A stretch of DNA of 64,000 bases, from contig JAQJVL010000004.1 in assembly GCA_035578905.1 (NCBI GenBank), positions 9,972,152 to 10,036,151 on the forward strand, in the 5' to 3' direction. Both the position numbers and the translations under genes were made by a program. Origin of the DNA: Stictocephala bisonia. Lineage: Eukaryota; Arthropoda; Insecta; Hemiptera; Membracidae. Below the pieces are notes generated by a model. That model was not told the origin of the DNA. It was given only the letters and a program-made list of their open reading frames with translations, and did not search any database. Of this stretch, positions 48,645 through 59,360 are shown one piece after another. Each line of letters opens with the position of its first letter. The stretch's first letter is position 1.

Positions 48645-49690
48645 CTTGGTCATACTTTCGAACCCACCCACCCGCCCTCCCTTACACGTAGGCTACTGTG
48701 TTACTGACCCAGCTGCCCTTCTTTACACGTACAGTGTTACTGACCCAGCTGCCCTCCCTTACACGTACAGTGTTACTGACTCACCCGCCCTCCCTTACAC
48801 GTACAGTGTTACTGACCCAGCTGCCCTTCCTTACACGTACAGTGTTACTGACCCAGCTGCCCTCCCTTACACGTACTGTGTAACTGAACCACCCACCCTC
48901 CCTATAACGTACAGTGTTACTGACCCAGCTGCCCTTCCTTACACGTACAGTGTTTCTGATCCACCTGCCCTTCCTTACACGTACAGTGGTAATGACCCAC
49001 CCGCCCACCCTTACACGCACACTGTTACTGACCCAGATGCCCTTCCTTCCACGTACAGTGGTGGGATGCTTCGCGAGCACCTTGGTCATACTTTCGAACC
49101 CACCCACCCGCCCTCCCTTACACGTACCGTGTTACTGATTCATCCGCCCTCCCTTACACGCACAGTGGTACTAACCCACCCGCCCTCCCTTACACGCACA
49201 GTGGTACTGACCCACCTCCCCTGTCTTACACGTACAGTGTTACTGACCCAGCCGCCCTTCCTTACAGTGTTACTGACCCATCCGCCTTCCCTTAAACGTA
49301 CAATGGTATGACCCACCCGCCCACCCTTACACGTACAGTGTTACTAACCCAGCTGCCCTTCCTTACAGTGTTACTGACCCATCCGCCCTCCCTTACACGT
49401 ACAGTGTTACTGACCCAGCTGCCCTTCCTTACACGTACAGTGTTACTAACCCAGCTGCCCTTCCTTACAGTGTTACTGACCCAGCTGCCCTTCCTTACAC
49501 GTACAGTGTTTCTGACCCACCTGCCCTTCCTTACACGTACAGTGTTACTGACCCACCTGCCCTTCCTTACACGTACAGTGGTAATGACCCACCCGTCCAC
49601 CCTTACACGCACACTGTTACTGACCCAGCTGCCCTTCCTTCCACGTACAGTGGTGGGATGCTTCGCGAGCATATTGGTCATACTTTCGAA
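48645..49690 (+). repeat. Minisatellite array G, 36-bp unit, about 30 copies, C-rich on the plus strand
   Basis: The unit reads GTTACTGACCCAGCTGCCCT then CCCTTACACGTACAGT (36 bp); shorter units lack ACACGT. A non-repeat marker GAGCACCTTGGTCATACTTT precedes sub-array 1 (about 48645) and sub-array 2 (about 49082), and a variant closes the array (about 49674). It is therefore two head-to-tail sub-arrays, each bounded by the same marker. Because 36 is 12 codons, frames of up to 221 codons stay open on both strands; these are arithmetic by-products. The G-rich minus strand has the same G-rich unit type as the spacers in array D. Confidence 0.93.
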
Positions 49691-50387
49691 CAAACACGGG
49701 ATGCTTCGTTTTAGGTCATGTTTCAACTGACGATTGAACAAGTTGAAAATATAAATAATATAGATTGTACGTTATTTATGTGCTATAAATCATCTTATAA
49801 GACAAACGTTAAAGCAGCTTTGTAATTATTTCATACTAATGTAACACTGTTTGGAGCCATAGTAGAGTTCCCTCATTGTAGTACGTCTACCATAGAAAAC
49901 AATAAAAAAAGCCTAGTTAGTACTGTACGTTACCTCCTTCTGTGACATTAATAATTTGAAAGCAATTTAAAGTAGAACTGTAAACATACAGGTGCTGTTG
50001 TTTTGTACTTCAATGCTCTAAATATAACCGGAATAAGCATTTGGCCAACTGCGTCACGTGCTTTCCTAGATTGCGCAACCGTCTGCGTGTCACCTTTAGA
50101 TTTAACTAATTGTTGCGCCGAACATCACGCACTTTGACTATCGATTCACGATGCATTTTACAAGTTAGACGTAAAGTTACAGTTTACGTTTAGGTAATTT
50201 ATCGTATGATATTGTTGGAGTAATATGTGATAAGTAAGTATATATAGTTGTGCGGTTTGTGATGTAATCCACCCCATCTTAATGTTTATTATAGGCCATT
50301 TAAAGTCGTTGAGTTCAGTTTATTAGTTGTTATTCCTAAAAGACCAATAAGGTTCTTTTACTAAATAAAAAGTATAATTCGTAAAAA
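49691..50387. other. Unique DNA upstream of a putative first exon
   Basis: No open frame. It contains CACGTG (about 50056) and, at 50315-50320, TCAGTT, matching the arthropod initiator consensus (TCAGTY), 71 bases before an ATG that opens a signal-peptide-like frame. The nearest TATA-like run (about 50240) is too far upstream of that initiator to serve it. Promoter function is inference. Confidence 0.3.
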
Positions 50388-50469
50388 ATGACTGCGAGAG
50401 TACTTCTTACAGTTAATATTTTCATGTTCACGTATACGTTGATACCTGCCGAGGCTCTTTACGGTTTTG
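50388..50469 (+). CDS. Putative first coding exon with signal peptide, unknown secreted protein
   Basis: ATG at 50388 (context AAAAAATGA) opens 27 codons. They have a basic residue at position 4, a hydrophobic core (LLTVNIFMFTYTLI) and a plausible signal-peptidase site after PAEA, followed by LYGF. The frame then meets G|GTAAAG at 50469/50470, a good 5' splice site, leaving one base of the next codon (phase 1). Without splicing the frame stops three codons later. Combined ATG, signal sequence and donor in the expected order is what a small secreted-protein gene shows at its first exon. The next exon was not identified; the exon-like segment at 53708 is in a different phase. If real, array H would lie in its first intron. 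Confidence 0.4.
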
Positions 50470-50756
50470 GTAAAGTTTAAATGTCTACTGATTAGACTTT
50501 ATTCGACAGAGCAAGTTCCAGCCTTTGGGCTACAAATTGAATCTTAGCCGTAAGGCACATATAGTGGTGGTCATTCAATAATGTAAGAGGTTATTTAGAT
50601 CTCTTCTTGTAAGCCACAGCTCCAATCTACCTTTTAAAGCCTACGTAATTTTATTTGCCGAAAAGATTACATGTAAACAAATACGATCTCTATATTAAAA
50701 ACAGTTATATTCGTGGAATATTTTTGGTTTAAATTAATATCACTATTTATAGACAT

Positions 50757-52210
50757 TACATTTTAGTTCTGGTTGCCCATGTTTGCTCAGCCATATGGCG
50801 TATATTGTACAACCTCACTACCAGGCCTTTGTGTACTGTTCTATTTCAGACACTACATTTAACATCTGGTTGCCCATTGTTGCTCAGTTGTTTGACGTAT
50901 ATTGTACGACCTCACTACCAGGCCTTTGTGCACTGTTCCATTTCAGACACTACATTTCAGATCTGGTTGCCTACTGTTGCTCAGCTTTATGATATATACT
51001 GTACGACCTCACTACCAGGCCTTTGTGCACTGTTCCATTTCAGACACTACATTTAACATCTGGTTGCCCATTGTTGCTCAGTTGTTTGACGTATATTGTA
51101 CGACCTCACTACCAGGCCTTTGTGCACTGTTCCATTTCAGACACTACATTTCAGATCTGGTTGCCTATTGTTGCTCAGCTTTATGATATATACTGTACGA
51201 CCTCACTACCAGGCCTTTGTGCACTGTTCCATTTCAGACACTACATTTCAGATCTGGTTGCCTATTGTTGCTCAGCTTTATGACATATACTGTACGACCT
51301 CACTACCAGGCCTTTGTGCACTGTTCCATTTCAGACACTACATTTCAGATCTGGTTGCCTATTGTTGCTCAGCTTTATGATATATACTGTACGACCTCAC
51401 TACCAGGCCTTTGTGCACTGTTCCATTTCAGACACTACATTTCAGATCTGGTTGCCTATTGTTGCTCAGCTTTATGATATATACTGTACGACCTCACTAC
51501 CAGGCCTTTGTGCACTGTTCCATTTCAGACACTACATTTCAGATCTGGTTGCCTATTGTTGCTCAGCTTTATGACATATACTGTACGACCTCACTACCAC
51601 GCCTTTGTGCACTGTTCCATTTCAGACACCACATTTCAGATCTGGTTGCTTATTGTTGCTCAGCTATATGACGTATATTATACGACCATCACCAGCAGGC
51701 CTTTGTGCACTGTTCCATTTCAGACACTACATTTCAGATCTGGTTGCCTATTGTTGCTCAGCTATATGACGTATACTGTACGACCTCACTACCAGGCCTT
51801 TGTGCACTGTTCCATTTCAGACACCACATTTCAGATCTGGTTGCTTATTGTTGCTCAGCTATATGACGTATATTATACGACCATCACCAGCAGGCCTTTG
51901 TGACGGTTTCATTTCAGACACTACATTTCAGATCTGGTTGCTTATTGTTGCTCAGCTATATGACGTATATTATACGACCATCACCAGCAGGCCTTTGTGC
52001 ACTGTTCCATTTCAGACACTACATTTCAGATCTAGTTGCTTATTGTTGCTCAGCTATATGACGTATATTATACGACCATCACCAGCAGGCCTTTGTGCAC
52101 TGTTCCATTTCAGACACTACATTTCAGATCTGGTTGCTTATTGTTGCTCAGCTATATGACGTATATTATAAGACCATCACCAGCAGGCCTTTGTGACGGT
52201 TTCATTTCAG
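50757..52210 (+). repeat. Satellite array H, 97-bp unit, about 15 copies
   Basis: The unit contains TACGACCTCACTACCAGGCC, TTTGTGCACTGTTCCATTTC, AGACACTACATTTCAGATCT and GGTTGCCTATTGTTGCTCAG. Identical landmarks recur every 97 bp; later units (from about 51660) use ACGACCATCACCAGCAGGCC and are 98 bp. Early units alternate TTGTTTGACGTATATTGTAC with TTTATGATATATACTGTAC, a partial dimer pattern. Each unit has two TTTCAG sites preceded by pyrimidines, resembling 3' splice sites. Since 97 is not a multiple of three, the overlapping frames shift every unit and no protein is indicated. Confidence 0.95.
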
Positions 52211-53707
52211 ATATTCCATTTAAAATAAAGTACAGAGGGCTAGTTTGGAGGTTATATACGTGAAAGTGAGTGCGCATAAGCTATAATATTTTTTATTGGC
52301 TTTATTATTTTTCATTGACCCAACTTCCTTTCATGTGAAACGTTTTATGTTGCCCTTGTCTTTGTATTAATATTATTTGTAAGTCCAAAATAGGAAATTA
52401 ATGTTATAAAATATACCCTGTTTGAATATTTTACTTCTAGAGCTACCCTAAAGGTTCTTTTAAATAATTACGACAGCAACGTTGAGAAATTTGGTGGGTC
52501 GTAAATAAAACTTCCATCCCTTTGGATAGCCAAGTACCTACCAACGGGGCACCATATGGTGTTCAATTATTTATAACAGTTACGTGATAAATACATTTTA
52601 AATTCAAGATGTATTTTTTTATAATTTCAATTAAGTCTGTTAATTTGTACAATAGTGGAAGTAGTGCTCTAGTGTATTGTCATACATGTACAAAGATGTG
52701 TGGCCATTTTTAATATAGGTAAAATCAAGTTTACAAGAAATAACCTCTAAGTTTAACGTACAAGATTAAATTATTTTATTGAATAAAATATATTATAGAA
52801 TAAAAGATGTTATGGAATAAAAATGCAAAATGAACATAAAACTTTATTAAATTCTTCAAATCGTTCAAGTTTTGAGGAAGGTCTAAGTCATTAATCAATG
52901 TCAAGTGCATGGTTTGCAGATTTAATGAACATTTAATGCAAATCGTGAAGTAAAATTTATCGCAGATCTAGGAATAAGAACTGCTATAACGCAGAGTAAG
53001 CTATACATAAATAAAATCAGTTCTACTCATATAAATGTGTATATTTTTATTTATTTATTTTTTTTAGTTGAAATTGGCCTATAACAAAATAAAGAAAATT
53101 AACTCAATGATACACATTAATTTCGACAATGCAGTTTAGTTTTGCTGTATGATAATTCATCTCTCGCTATCTCAATAGCCTCACTAAGGTCGAAGAATGC
53201 CTTCAACAAAATGTGTACAGTACATTAAGTAAACATTGGGTTGACAGTTGACTTGGTTTCATGCCAAGTACTTATATTTAAAGAGAACATTTTTTTAAAT
53301 ATTTGATTTCTTAATTACACACGTCAGATTGATAGAAATATCAAACGAGTTGAGCGTAACAGAGCAAAGTTATGATACAAGACTAGTATAAGATAGTAAA
53401 TTCGGTTAACCACGTTTATCAATAAATCTTGTTCAAAAGAAATTCATAATGGAATGACGTTTATTTTGGGCTGAGAATAGTATATATGGCTAATCAAAAT
53501 GCATTTTCAAGACAAATGTACTACAGTATCTTGTAATTGTATTAAGCTCGTGATGTGTAACGATTACATTTTTTTTAAATTTCAATACTAGCCTTTAGTC
53601 GAAAAAACAACTTTCCCAATAACCGTTGCAATAATAACAATAGTTACTCATTATCCTAATTTGTGGGGGAAGGTAAATTCATTCGTAACATTCTCTTATT
53701 ATATTAG
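52211..53707. other. AT-rich DNA, nothing recognised
   Basis: No supportable gene or repeat family. Confidence 0.6.
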
Positions 53708-53857
53708 ACGATGAACATGTTTTCATCTTTATCTGCCAAAAGATCCACGAGCCACCAGGACTCATTGGATTACCACTCAGAAACCGGACCTCGGAGTACA
53801 ATGTCCAGTGTTCAATTCTTCAAACGAGCTGACCAGTTGCAGACCCATGGCCTCCAG
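53708..53857 (+). CDS. Putative exon of an unknown protein, phase 0-0, 150 bp
   Basis: A pyrimidine-rich stretch ending in TTATATTAG (AG at 53706-53707) is followed by 150 open bases and then CTCCAG|GTAGGA at 53857/53858, a near-consensus donor. The length is exactly 50 codons. Composition is clearly less AT-rich than either flank. The encoded peptide starts TMNMFSSLSAKRSTSHQ and ends FFKRADQLQTHGLQ; it is Ser-rich, polar and basic, like a cytoplasmic regulatory segment. The internal Met at 53711 could be the start codon, making this the first coding exon after a 5' untranslated exon. I do not recognise the protein. The frame continues past the donor for another 55 codons into AT-rich, Lys-rich sequence, which looks intronic. 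Confidence 0.42.
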
Positions 53858-54189
53858 GTAGGACCCAGTGAACTGGGAATTAAAACAAAAAAGTGTGACA
53901 AAATAAAAAAATTTATTTTGGAAGAGCATGATTTGAAACATTCACACACTGTATGTATTAAATTTAGTGCAGTTAAAATGCCTCAGATGCATAACCTTTC
54001 TGAACTACGGTTACAATATTAATGTTATGTGCGTGGATCATTGTTAAACTTCCGAGAATAATATACAGCAACTAACTCCAATCTACTAATGTATATCATA
54101 TAGCCTATAGTTTGTTGTCAGCTACCATTTATGAATTTAAAAAATATTACATCAGTGATATATATTTGGAAAAAGTCCAGAAGTCAAGA

Positions 54190-54438
54190 GGTAAAAATAC
54201 AAAATATAAAGTGATCTATCAGAAAACTAAATTCATTATAAAGCCATTTAAGACCTGCCACACTGATTCTATTTAAGCTCTCTAATCCCTTCGTAAAATA
54301 GCTTAGGGGGCACTCTGTAACTATGTGATCCATTGTTTATATAGACTTCCCACACACATATGACTGATATAGTGTCAATACCCATTTAGATTTCCAGTAG
54401 TTACATCTGCCCATGATGTGGCCCCAGTTTAGACGTTA
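54190..54438 (-). pseudogene. LINE C-terminal zinc-knuckle remnant with one stop
   Basis: On the minus strand one frame reads WGHIMGRCNYWKSKW, then CGKSI, a stop (54337-54339), then TMDHIVTECPLSYF and SVAGLKWLYNEF. The C ... C-G ... H ... E-C-P-L arrangement is the cysteine/histidine motif at the C-terminus of several non-LTR retrotransposon clades (I/LOA/jockey relatives). It is a different LINE type from the one at 36356, being more like elements with an HxxxECPL tail. The rest of the element is not visible. Too short and too broken to function. Confidence 0.6.
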
Positions 54439-54679
54439 GACTTTATAGATAGTATTACGCATGCTATAATTGATATTAAATTTGGAATTTCAATTTGGTT
54501 CTGTATTTTTAAAATCCGTTCTAAGAGTATATACTCTCAGATTTTAGAGAGGATTTATTTTAGGTTCATCTTGAACATTTACATATTCTATCATTACGAC
54601 AAGAAAGACTATTTTTATAACAAAAACATCTTTTTTCTTACAAATTATTCGTTTTAAACTTAACTGAGTTCTGTTAATT

Positions 54680-55072
54680 TCATCTTAGCTGACAAATTTG
54701 GGTTTCAAATTTCAGTGCTGTGTTTGAAGTCAGATACTGCAACACTACTTGATATATAATATATACCCAGAAAATTTCTTTGCATAATGGGTTAAAATTA
54801 ACCTGATCATACAAATCTACTAACGTAAAACATAAATATGGTGTAATTGTATAAAAATCATCATCAACAATATTAAATAAGGCTAAATTCAATAATTTAC
54901 TGACTAAAGAATTATAATTTGAATGAGATGTTCGGTAGTTATAAAGGACATTTAGAAATTCCTTTAATAGAGCAAAACTGATTAACAAAAAAAGCTTTGA
55001 GAAATATATACGTTTATGTTTAATTGCTCCGTTAGTTAGGACATGGACTACATTGATACAATTTATCAACAT
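54680..55072 (-). CDS. Open frame of 130 codons, unrecognised
   Basis: This is a minus-strand frame from ATG at 55072 to a stop at 54680, notably long for such AT-rich DNA. It is rich in Leu, Ile, Tyr and Asn with repeated hydrophobic stretches (for example LFLLISFALLKEFL near residue 27 and a stretch around residue 105), but I see no signal peptide or known motif. It may be a relic of a transposon gene, since a LINE C-terminal relic lies 240 bp downstream on the same strand, or a chance frame. No function is proposed. Confidence 0.2.
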   Translation of the reverse strand: MLINCINVVHVLTNGAIKHKRIYFSKLFLLISFALLKEFLNVLYNYRTSHSNYNSLVSKLLNLALFNIVDDDFYTITPYLCFTLVDLYDQVNFNPLCKEIFWVYIIYQVVLQYLTSNTALKFETQICQLR

Positions 55073-55299
55073 TTTGGGTTATGTTCCTGGTAAGCCGAAT
55101 GAGGATAAAAATTCAAATAATAATTCATGAAAGTGTGCAAATAATTAAATAGGATATGTCGATTTAAAATTTGGTATCCTTAGAAAAAAAGAGAAAAAAA
55201 CACGCAGTAGTTCTCGTAAAGAAACCCATGTAACATGGATATGAGGATGGGACGAAATGGTATGCGTGAAAAATGCATGTAATATTTAAAGTACAGTTT

Positions 55300-55395
55300 A
55301 ATAGTATGTCAATAAATAATAGTACTATATGTTAATAATGTGTCAATAACTAACAGTATTGTATGTTAATAATATGTCAATAACTATTGTAATGA
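55300..55395 (+). repeat. Small tandem repeat, about 37-bp unit, 2.5 copies
   Basis: ATGTCAATAA followed by variants of CTAACAGTATTGTATGTTAA recurs with small changes. It is diverged and short. Confidence 0.65.
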
Positions 55396-58300
55396 ACACG
55401 GCCGATATAACGAATATAAATTTCCACATGCAAAACCTAACACAACGAATTTCAACCAATATAAGCCTTAAATCTTTACTAGGCGTCTATCTAGAGTTGA
55501 TGAACTGCTGTATTTATGGAACTTTTGGATGAAGTAACAAACTAACCTCGAACCAATCATCGGGGAATTCAGCGAAATTCTGAATCAAACTCGTTGAATT
55601 AATAGTTTGAATTTCATGGACACAAATAAACAAATTATTCGACATATTCGTAAAAGAATGTCAGGATTTTAACGTGATGAATACGCGCAATTGATTAAAA
55701 TGAGAATACTGATACAACTGATCTTATGTATGTCAACTCAATGGCGACTGATGATGATTTGATGCAATTTGTCATCAAACTGAAGCAATTGCTTGTTCCA
55801 TTTGAGACAAAGTACTGAAGAACAATTTAGATTGCTTATTTAAAACATGTTACTACGTATTCTGGGTGATTAGAAAATACAAAGTAACTACATTTTACTA
55901 CAAAATGTTCTTATCAGTAAAAACGCAGTAAAAGGTTTTCTGGCCTACCAAAACTCTAATACAACTAAATAGTTAACCTCAAAACTATAATGCAAATCAA
56001 ATTTCCTCATATGATGGATATAGTTTCCAATATTGGATTGTTTCGACCGTCATAGATACCGTAATAGATAAGTATTTAGTAAGGGATACTTAAGGCTATT
56101 CAATAATTTCTCATCCATTAGAATATGAAAAGGATATGTGTAAATTATTTTTATTTATTTACATTAAACTGATTAATTTTCGAACTAATAGCTCAAGCTT
56201 AAAAATACTAAAATGAACAATTTATTGCAAAAAAGAGATTTTTTTTAAAGCCACCGAAACACAGAAGGAAGGATGAATTGTAACAATCAATTTTAAGCGA
56301 ATTCTGTCGATTCCAACAGCATTGCTGGATTCCTCATGATCACACCCATGTGAAAACTCACCAATGTGAAAACCGATCGTCAGCGAGCGGGACTTTTTTG
56401 GTCTAAAAGCTGAAACTTAAACTTTGAATCACAAAGTTAATGACTGCCCTTTGCGATTTCTTCAAAGGGCGTTAAATTTAGACTCTGTGGTGTTAAATGG
56501 TCACGAAACATGTACAAACAAATTTTTATGTGAAGAAGCGGATTACGTAGGAGGAAGGGGAGAGCAGCAGAGGGGCTGAGTGAGGCAAGGCAGCAGACTA
56601 TCGTCTGCCGCTAGTATTATTTTACTAATTTTCGGCTGGTTTTCTCTGTTGGCTTTATACACACGTCAGCTTTCCAAGGCTACGCCACTTCATCCTGCAT
56701 TCGAATTAAAAACTTTCTCTCTGCCATAGGAACAGTTTACCTCTATGCTATGTATAAAAACAACTAAATGTTTTTGGAATGGCACGTAACTAGTTTACTG
56801 TACAAAACTCGTCTCTAACTGAGACAGTGAGCAGAGCTCCCAGCCACCGGCGCATGCACGATGCGCACTCGTCCTGCAGCGAATCCAACTGGCCACCTCT
56901 TCTTGTGTAAATCCAAGTGTACTTACGTATATGGACTGAGATGAATGTTTTAACACTTTGTACTGTAGATTTTATTTCTGATCATCAAATTTGCAATTTG
57001 GTTTATTCCACTTTATTTATTTATTTATTTTTAATGTATGACGAGAAAATGCTATACAGTATGAAATGTGACACGCAATACCAAAATGAAATGTGTTGAG
57101 ATTAACTCACATTAGCAATGATTAGGTCTGCTTTTCCTTGATTATTTATCTCCTGAGAGTGAACGCACCAGTCGGTGGAATTCATTTGACTGATTGCTTG
57201 AGTACTCATACTAATTATTAAGTTTTTTTATTACATAGAGAATGATTTAAGTAACATTGTTGGCTTAAACCGAAGCAATCTTTATCTATTTGTAAACTTC
57301 ATTCAGCATGTCATCTTTCTTATCTTGGCGAGAATATATCTTCATATAATCTTGTCGAAGGATCTGAAAGCTGATCTATTACTGGAAATTGATTGATTTT
57401 ATTGTAATTTAAGACAACTTTAATCACCTTTCACGAACTCCTAATTTATAACTACGTATTTTCATCAACGGGTTAATTCTTGTAACCACATATCTAGAGT
57501 TAAATCCACTCTGAAATATCCAAGATTGTCTACAGTTAACTCATGAGGAGAAATTATAGATTTTATTAATTAATTATTACTAAGTGTTTAGTAAGAAGGA
57601 GAAAAGAAATAAAATAAGATACACTAAAAATTAAAGCAGAATTTCCTTTCTTACTGTAGATTTTATGCTAGATCACGTTTAAAACTTATGTGGGAGAATC
57701 GTCCGTCTAACTGGAAAAGTATAGTCACTTCTGATAAATATCACCACTTATACCAACGGTGCTAAGTAATAAAACTTCTCTGTCGGTTTTATAAACTTAT
57801 TTTCTAGCTATATATTCCGAGAAGTAAACGGTTTTGAAATCAGTAAAATATTTCAATAACAACAACGTCCGTTCAGCAAAATATTAGTAATATTGAAATT
57901 GGCATTCTAAATAGCACATAAAGAACTATGGCTATATAGACCAGTAAACTATAGCGTATAACACTAAATTTATGATTGGACCAATAAATTGTGCAGCTGT
58001 GGAAAAACTTGTTTATGGATACAAATTATTATTTTTTACCAAGCAGACATTATAAGTTGCTAGTTGACTGATTTTATACAACTATACATACATTCTTGCA
58101 ATAATTTGAATATTGTTTTAGCTGACTCAAAAAACGAAATTGTATGGACTGTTATTAAGTCCTATTCAATAAACAGCTTAGGTGATAAAAGAACAGAACT
58201 TGTAATGAAGCTATTATTTGTTAAATTAATTTAATAGCTTCGCCCTTTAAATACAAGTATAAAATGAAATTAAATCAAAAAAAATACCGAATCAGACTTT

Positions 58301-58800
58301 AATTAATAAAATGACCCGATAACTATGTATAACTGACAATACATGAACCTCAATGATAGGTTTTTTGATGAATTGAATTGATTGCATTGAGCAAATGGAG
58401 ATATAGTTATTCTACCTAATAATCTGCAACCGGTTCCATAACTAACTCAATTAATTGCATCCAATCGATAACATTTACTGGCACACTAAAGATATTATTT
58501 CTGGGAGGATGTGTTGTCTTTTAATTGTCTAAATTTTGGTACGCTTTGAACCCTGTCTCACATGCGATGGAACACTATTAGCCAATTATTGCACTAAATA
58601 GTTGAACAGTCAAATTAAAAAAAGCAATGATGGAGAATATTAAAATAATGTATTACAGTATAGTCAAATGCCACAAATCAAAAAATTCAAATTATTTATT
58701 TTCATCCCTTGTCCTGGTACTATGTACAGTTAAATAAATATTGAATAGAGAAAAGAGACATCATATACAGCCTCCCACCAGCAAAAGTATACTCTAGTGA
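55396..58800. other. Long unique stretch, no gene supported; GC-richer patch at about 56340-56920
   Basis: The patch has CpG-containing and purine-rich sequence (GGAGGAAGGGGAGAGCAGCA at about 56550; GCGCATGCACGATGCGCAC at about 56851) and small hairpins (GCCCTTTG/CAAAGGGC at about 56447-56471). It could be a promoter or 5' exon, but I see no convincing initiator, frame and donor together. The remainder is AT-rich with nothing recognised. Confidence 0.4.
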
Positions 58801-58921
58801 ATAATTCTGAGACAGTCGAATCTCCGATCCTCCACCTGCTTAACTTTGGAACTACTTTTGACTCCTTTGACTATGAGAAGACCAATTGTCGTCCGTCCAT
58901 CCGTCCACAAACCATTTTGTG

Positions 58922-59360
58922 ATTTGAACAGTCATGGCAATTGGCTCCTTCTTCCCCACTTGATCCCCAGGCAGCACATTTATCAGAAGCCGAAGCCCGT
59001 GATCTACATTTGAACAGTCGTGGCAATTGGCTCCTTCTTCCCCACCTGATCCCCAGGCAGCACATTTATCAGTAGCTGAAGCCCACGATCTACATATGAA
59101 CAGTCATGTCAATTGGCTCCTTCTTCCCCACTTGATCCCCAGGCCGCACATTTATCAGAAGCCGAAGCCCACGATCTACATTTGAACAGTCGTGGCAATT
59201 GGCTCCTTCTTCCCCACCTGATCCCCAGGCAGCACATTTATCAGTAGCTGAAGCCCGCGATCTACATTTGAACAGTCGTGGCAATTGGCTCCTTCTCCTC
59301 CATTTGATCCCCAGGCAGCACATTTATCAGTAGCTAAAGCCCGCAATCTACATTTGAACA
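58922..59360 (-). repeat. Tandem array I, 86-bp unit, about 5 copies
   Basis: GAACAGTCGTGGCAATTGGC recurs at 58926, 59012, 59098, 59184 and 59270, exactly every 86 bp. The unit is GC-richer than its surroundings. On the minus strand each unit can encode DKCAAWGS ... GANCHDCSN, but 86 is not a multiple of three, so the frame changes at every unit. It is preceded by GTCCGTCCATCCGTCCAC, a motif often met near insect repeats. Confidence 0.9.

Noticed and set aside
48646..49741. Pro/Thr-rich (plus) and Val/Arg/Gly-rich (minus) repeat proteins of up to 221 codons
   Set aside because: A 36-bp unit is 12 codons, and both strands stay open together. The sequence is a minisatellite with sub-array duplication.
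50783..52263. Series of overlapping 86-131-codon plus-strand frames
   Set aside because: The same 97-bp unit is read in three rotating frames, so no single protein is consistent with it.
50388..53857. Joining the two putative exons into one gene
   Set aside because: The first exon ends in phase 1 and the 53708 exon is open only in phase 0 from its acceptor. A direct splice would hit a stop, so they are reported separately.
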